Positions 6,292-7,428 of a DNA stretch of 7,428 nucleotides are shown piece by piece. The first letter of the stretch is position 1; each line of letters opens with the position of its first letter. The translations under genes were made by a program, and so were the position numbers. Below the pieces are notes generated by a model. It had not been told where the DNA came from and did not search any database. It saw nothing but the letters and a program-made list of their open reading frames with translations. The DNA comes from Parvularcula sp038745625 (GTDB lineage Bacteria > Pseudomonadota > Alphaproteobacteria > Caulobacterales > Parvularculaceae): NCBI GenBank assembly GCA_038745625.1, contig JBCDLG010000136.1, positions 1 through 7,428 of the forward strand, in the 5' to 3' direction.

Positions 6292-6311
6292 GGAGCGCTC
6301 CGGCAGAGCCG
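6292..6311 (+). other. Palindrome and small hairpin in the cheD to STAS-gene leader
   Basis: A perfect 10-base palindrome (GGAGCGCTCC, 6292-6301) is followed by a 4-bp stem with 3-base loop (6301-6304 with 6308-6311). They lie in the 98-base gap between cheD and the STAS gene, the largest gap after cheB. They could be a dimeric protein-binding site or leader RNA structure upstream of the STAS ribosome site. No recognisable promoter was found in the gap. Short palindromes arise by chance, so function is unproven. Confidence 0.25.
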
Positions 6312-6327
6312 AGTGTTCCCATGGGTT

Positions 6328-6333
6328 GAGGGA
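6328..6333 (+). promoter_or_regulatory. Ribosome binding site selecting the STAS-gene start
   Basis: GAGGGA lies 10 bases before the ATG at 6344. The upstream in-frame starts (GTG 6287, ATG 6290) overlap or abut the only purine run near them, leaving too little spacing. The N-terminal extension they would add (18 or 19 residues, Arg- and Ser-rich) does not look like part of a STAS domain. Confidence 0.5.
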
Positions 6334-6343
6334 TCGCGCCGCA

Positions 6344-6640
6344 ATGAGCGACGGGGCAAACGAGTATAGTGAAGTGACGCTCGACGCCAAACTTGCGTCG
6401 ACGGCAGCACCTGGCCTGTTTGCGCAGCTCAAGGAGCTTCGCGAGCAAACCGTCGTTCTCAATGCGAGTGAGGTCGAGCAAATCGGCGTCCTCTGTATGC
6501 AGATTCTGATGTCAGCATCCAAAACGTGGACTGACGAAGGGCACAGTTTTGAAGTGGTCGAGCCTTCTGAGGCCTTCTTGTCCACCATCAAGGTGGCGGG
6601 CGTCTCGGCAGAGGACCTAGGCATATCGAAGGCGGGGTGA
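6344..6640 (+). CDS. Small STAS-domain chemotaxis protein, CheS-like
   Basis: This 98-residue protein is a single STAS domain, a fold used for protein-protein contacts. Strand VTLDAKL (11-17) is followed by a helix (about 20-35), the core strand TVVLNASEV (36-44), the LCMQILMSA helix start (50-58) and the strand HSFEVVEPS. The serine that is phosphorylated in SpoIIAA-type anti-anti-sigma factors is absent (IGVLC in place of IDSSG), so phospho-switching is unlikely. Size and position match Sinorhizobium meliloti CheS (97 aa, just upstream of cheY1-cheA), which binds CheA and speeds CheY1 dephosphorylation. I infer a similar role from synteny, length and fold, without alignment. It lies 6 bases before cheY, and its stop overlaps the cheY ribosome site, so the two are probably coupled. 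The start at 6344 is chosen over 6287/6290 for its ribosome site. Confidence 0.85.
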   Translation: MSDGANEYSEVTLDAKLASTAAPGLFAQLKELREQTVVLNASEVEQIGVLCMQILMSASKTWTDEGHSFEVVEPSEAFLSTIKVAGVSAEDLGISKAG

Positions 6641-6646
6641 GGGCAT

Positions 6647-7012
6647 ATGGCTCTGAAAATATTAGCAGTTGAGGACAGTCTGACGGTCCGAACCATGATC
6701 GAGCACGTGCTGAAAGAGGCTGGTTTCGAGGTTCATTTGGCCGAGGACGGACAACATGGTCTGCGCCGGCTTCCGGAAGTCAAGCCTGATGTCATCACCA
6801 CAGACATGAATATGCCTGTGATGGACGGTCTTGGTTTCATTAAGGGCGTGCGCGGCGATCTTCAGTACAAGATGACTCCCATTCTTGTGATCTCCTCGGA
6901 GACAGCGCCGGAGCTCAAAAGCAAGGCTCGTTCTCTTGGTGCATCCGGTTGGATGGCCAAGCCGTTCCATGATGATCGTTTGATCTCCGCTGTTCGCCGT
7001 TTGGCTGCCTAG
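6647..7012 (+). CDS. cheY: Single-domain chemotaxis response regulator CheY
   Basis: A 121-residue stand-alone receiver domain with no output domain. The phosphorylation site is intact: E9/D10, phospho-acceptor D53, S83 at the switch Ser/Thr position and K105. E85 matches E. coli Glu89. W102 stands where E. coli CheY has the rotamer residue Tyr106. In the cell it would take phosphate from CheA and either bind the flagellar motor switch or act as a phosphate sink. Its place between a CheS-like gene and cheA matches rhizobial CheY1, the sink regulator, rather than the motor-binding CheY2 encoded farther down those operons. That assignment is by synteny only. GGGGTGAGGG provides a strong ribosome site overlapping the STAS stop codon. 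Confidence 0.95.
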   Translation: MALKILAVEDSLTVRTMIEHVLKEAGFEVHLAEDGQHGLRRLPEVKPDVITTDMNMPVMDGLGFIKGVRGDLQYKMTPILVISSETAPELKSKARSLGASGWMAKPFHDDRLISAVRRLAA

Positions 7013-7021
7013 GACGTCTCT

Positions 7022-7428
7022 ATGGATCCGTTGGCAGAACTTCGCGAGACGTTCTTTCTCGAATGTGACGAGCTTCTCGAGCAGCTCGAGTCCGACCTCA
7101 TGGAACTTGAGGCGGGTTCGGAGGATCTCGAGCTGATCAACTCCGCCTTCCGGGCGGTGCATTCGATCAAGGGCGGCGCCGGCGCTTTTGGCATGACGGC
7201 CATCACGGAGACGTCGCATGTCTTCGAAACGCTGATGGATCATCTGCGGTCGGAGACACTTGAGCTCAATCCTGATCTCTGTGTGCTGCTGCTTCGCGGC
7301 AAAGACCTCCTGACGGCGACGATTGATGTTGAGCGTGGCGGCGACCCGGTGGACCAGGCCGAGGCGGCTGCCGTGATGGAGGCGTTTGAGCAGGCTTGCC
7401 CCGACGACGGTGAAGATGACGCGGACGC
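7022..7428 (+). CDS. cheA: Chemotaxis histidine kinase CheA, N-terminal part (cut by window end)
   Basis: The open frame begins at ATG 7022, 9 bases after the cheY stop, with AGGAC (7011-7015) as ribosome site. It runs off the window after 135 full codons without a stop. The visible part is the P1 histidine phosphotransfer domain. It opens with MDPLAELRETFFLEC and carries the phospho-accepting H47 in the motif AVHSIKGGAGAFG, followed by the remaining helices to about residue 105. A very acidic stretch (CPDDGEDDAD) then starts the linker to P2. CheA autophosphorylates on this His from its distal P4 kinase domain and donates phosphate to CheY and CheB. P2, dimerisation, kinase and CheW-binding domains lie beyond the window. 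Confidence 0.95.
   Translation, partial: MDPLAELRETFFLECDELLEQLESDLMELEAGSEDLELINSAFRAVHSIKGGAGAFGMTAITETSHVFETLMDHLRSETLELNPDLCVLLLRGKDLLTATIDVERGGDPVDQAEAAAVMEAFEQACPDDGEDDAD

Noticed and set aside
6287..6343. N-terminal extension of the STAS protein from GTG 6287 or ATG 6290
   Set aside because: Ribosome-site spacing is too short, and the extra 18 or 19 residues do not resemble the STAS family. The ATG at 6344 gives a family-sized 98-residue protein. This remains the least certain start in the window.
1..7428. Anti-phage, CRISPR, toxin-antitoxin or mobile-element content
   Set aside because: All coding space is accounted for by erpA and chemotaxis genes. I saw no regularly spaced short repeats, transposase or integrase motifs, or toxin-antitoxin pairs.

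Overview
The window is a chemotaxis locus from what is most likely an alphaproteobacterium. I infer the lineage from the McpA-like receptor signalling tip, the small STAS-domain gene placed directly before cheY-cheA as in rhizobia, and the ErpA-type gene alongside. The order or family cannot be fixed from this sequence. Base composition is moderately GC-rich and even, and I see no insertion sequence, tRNA, CRISPR array, phage gene or other sign of recent transfer.

Layout: (1) 28-375, minus strand: erpA, an A-type iron-sulfur carrier, with a compact terminator overlapping its last codons. (2) 376-507: a 132-base divergent intergenic region holding a candidate erpA promoter and three TTAGCG repeats. 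(3) 508-4605, plus strand: a very large (1365 aa) membrane-anchored chemoreceptor with no periplasmic domain, seven cytoplasmic PAS modules, two HAMP domains, a methyl-accepting signalling hairpin, and a C-terminal DWEEF pentapeptide of the CheR/CheB-tethering type. (4) 4606-4698: a short gap with a 10-bp-stem hairpin and no U-tract. (5) 4699-7428: cheB, cheD, a CheS-like STAS gene, cheY and the 5' end of cheA, all on the plus strand. The cheB/cheD stop and start codons overlap; cheD and the STAS gene are separated by 98 bases; the remaining gaps are 6 and 9 bases.

How they work together: the receptor would sense an intracellular signal (redox, oxygen, energy state or a small ligand) through its PAS array and control CheA. 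CheA phosphorylates CheY and CheB. CheB (methylesterase) and CheD (glutamine deamidase) adapt the receptor, with the pentapeptide probably recruiting CheB and CheR. By analogy with Sinorhizobium, the STAS protein and this CheY may form a phosphate-sink branch on CheA. CheW and CheR are not in the window and are expected downstream of cheA.

The individual gene families are known. The most unusual object is the receptor. Its five PAS modules of one type sit at exact 122- or 243-residue spacing with no net insertion or deletion over about 730 residues, and the module order reads [A-B-A']-A-[A-B-A'], which suggests duplication of a three-module block.
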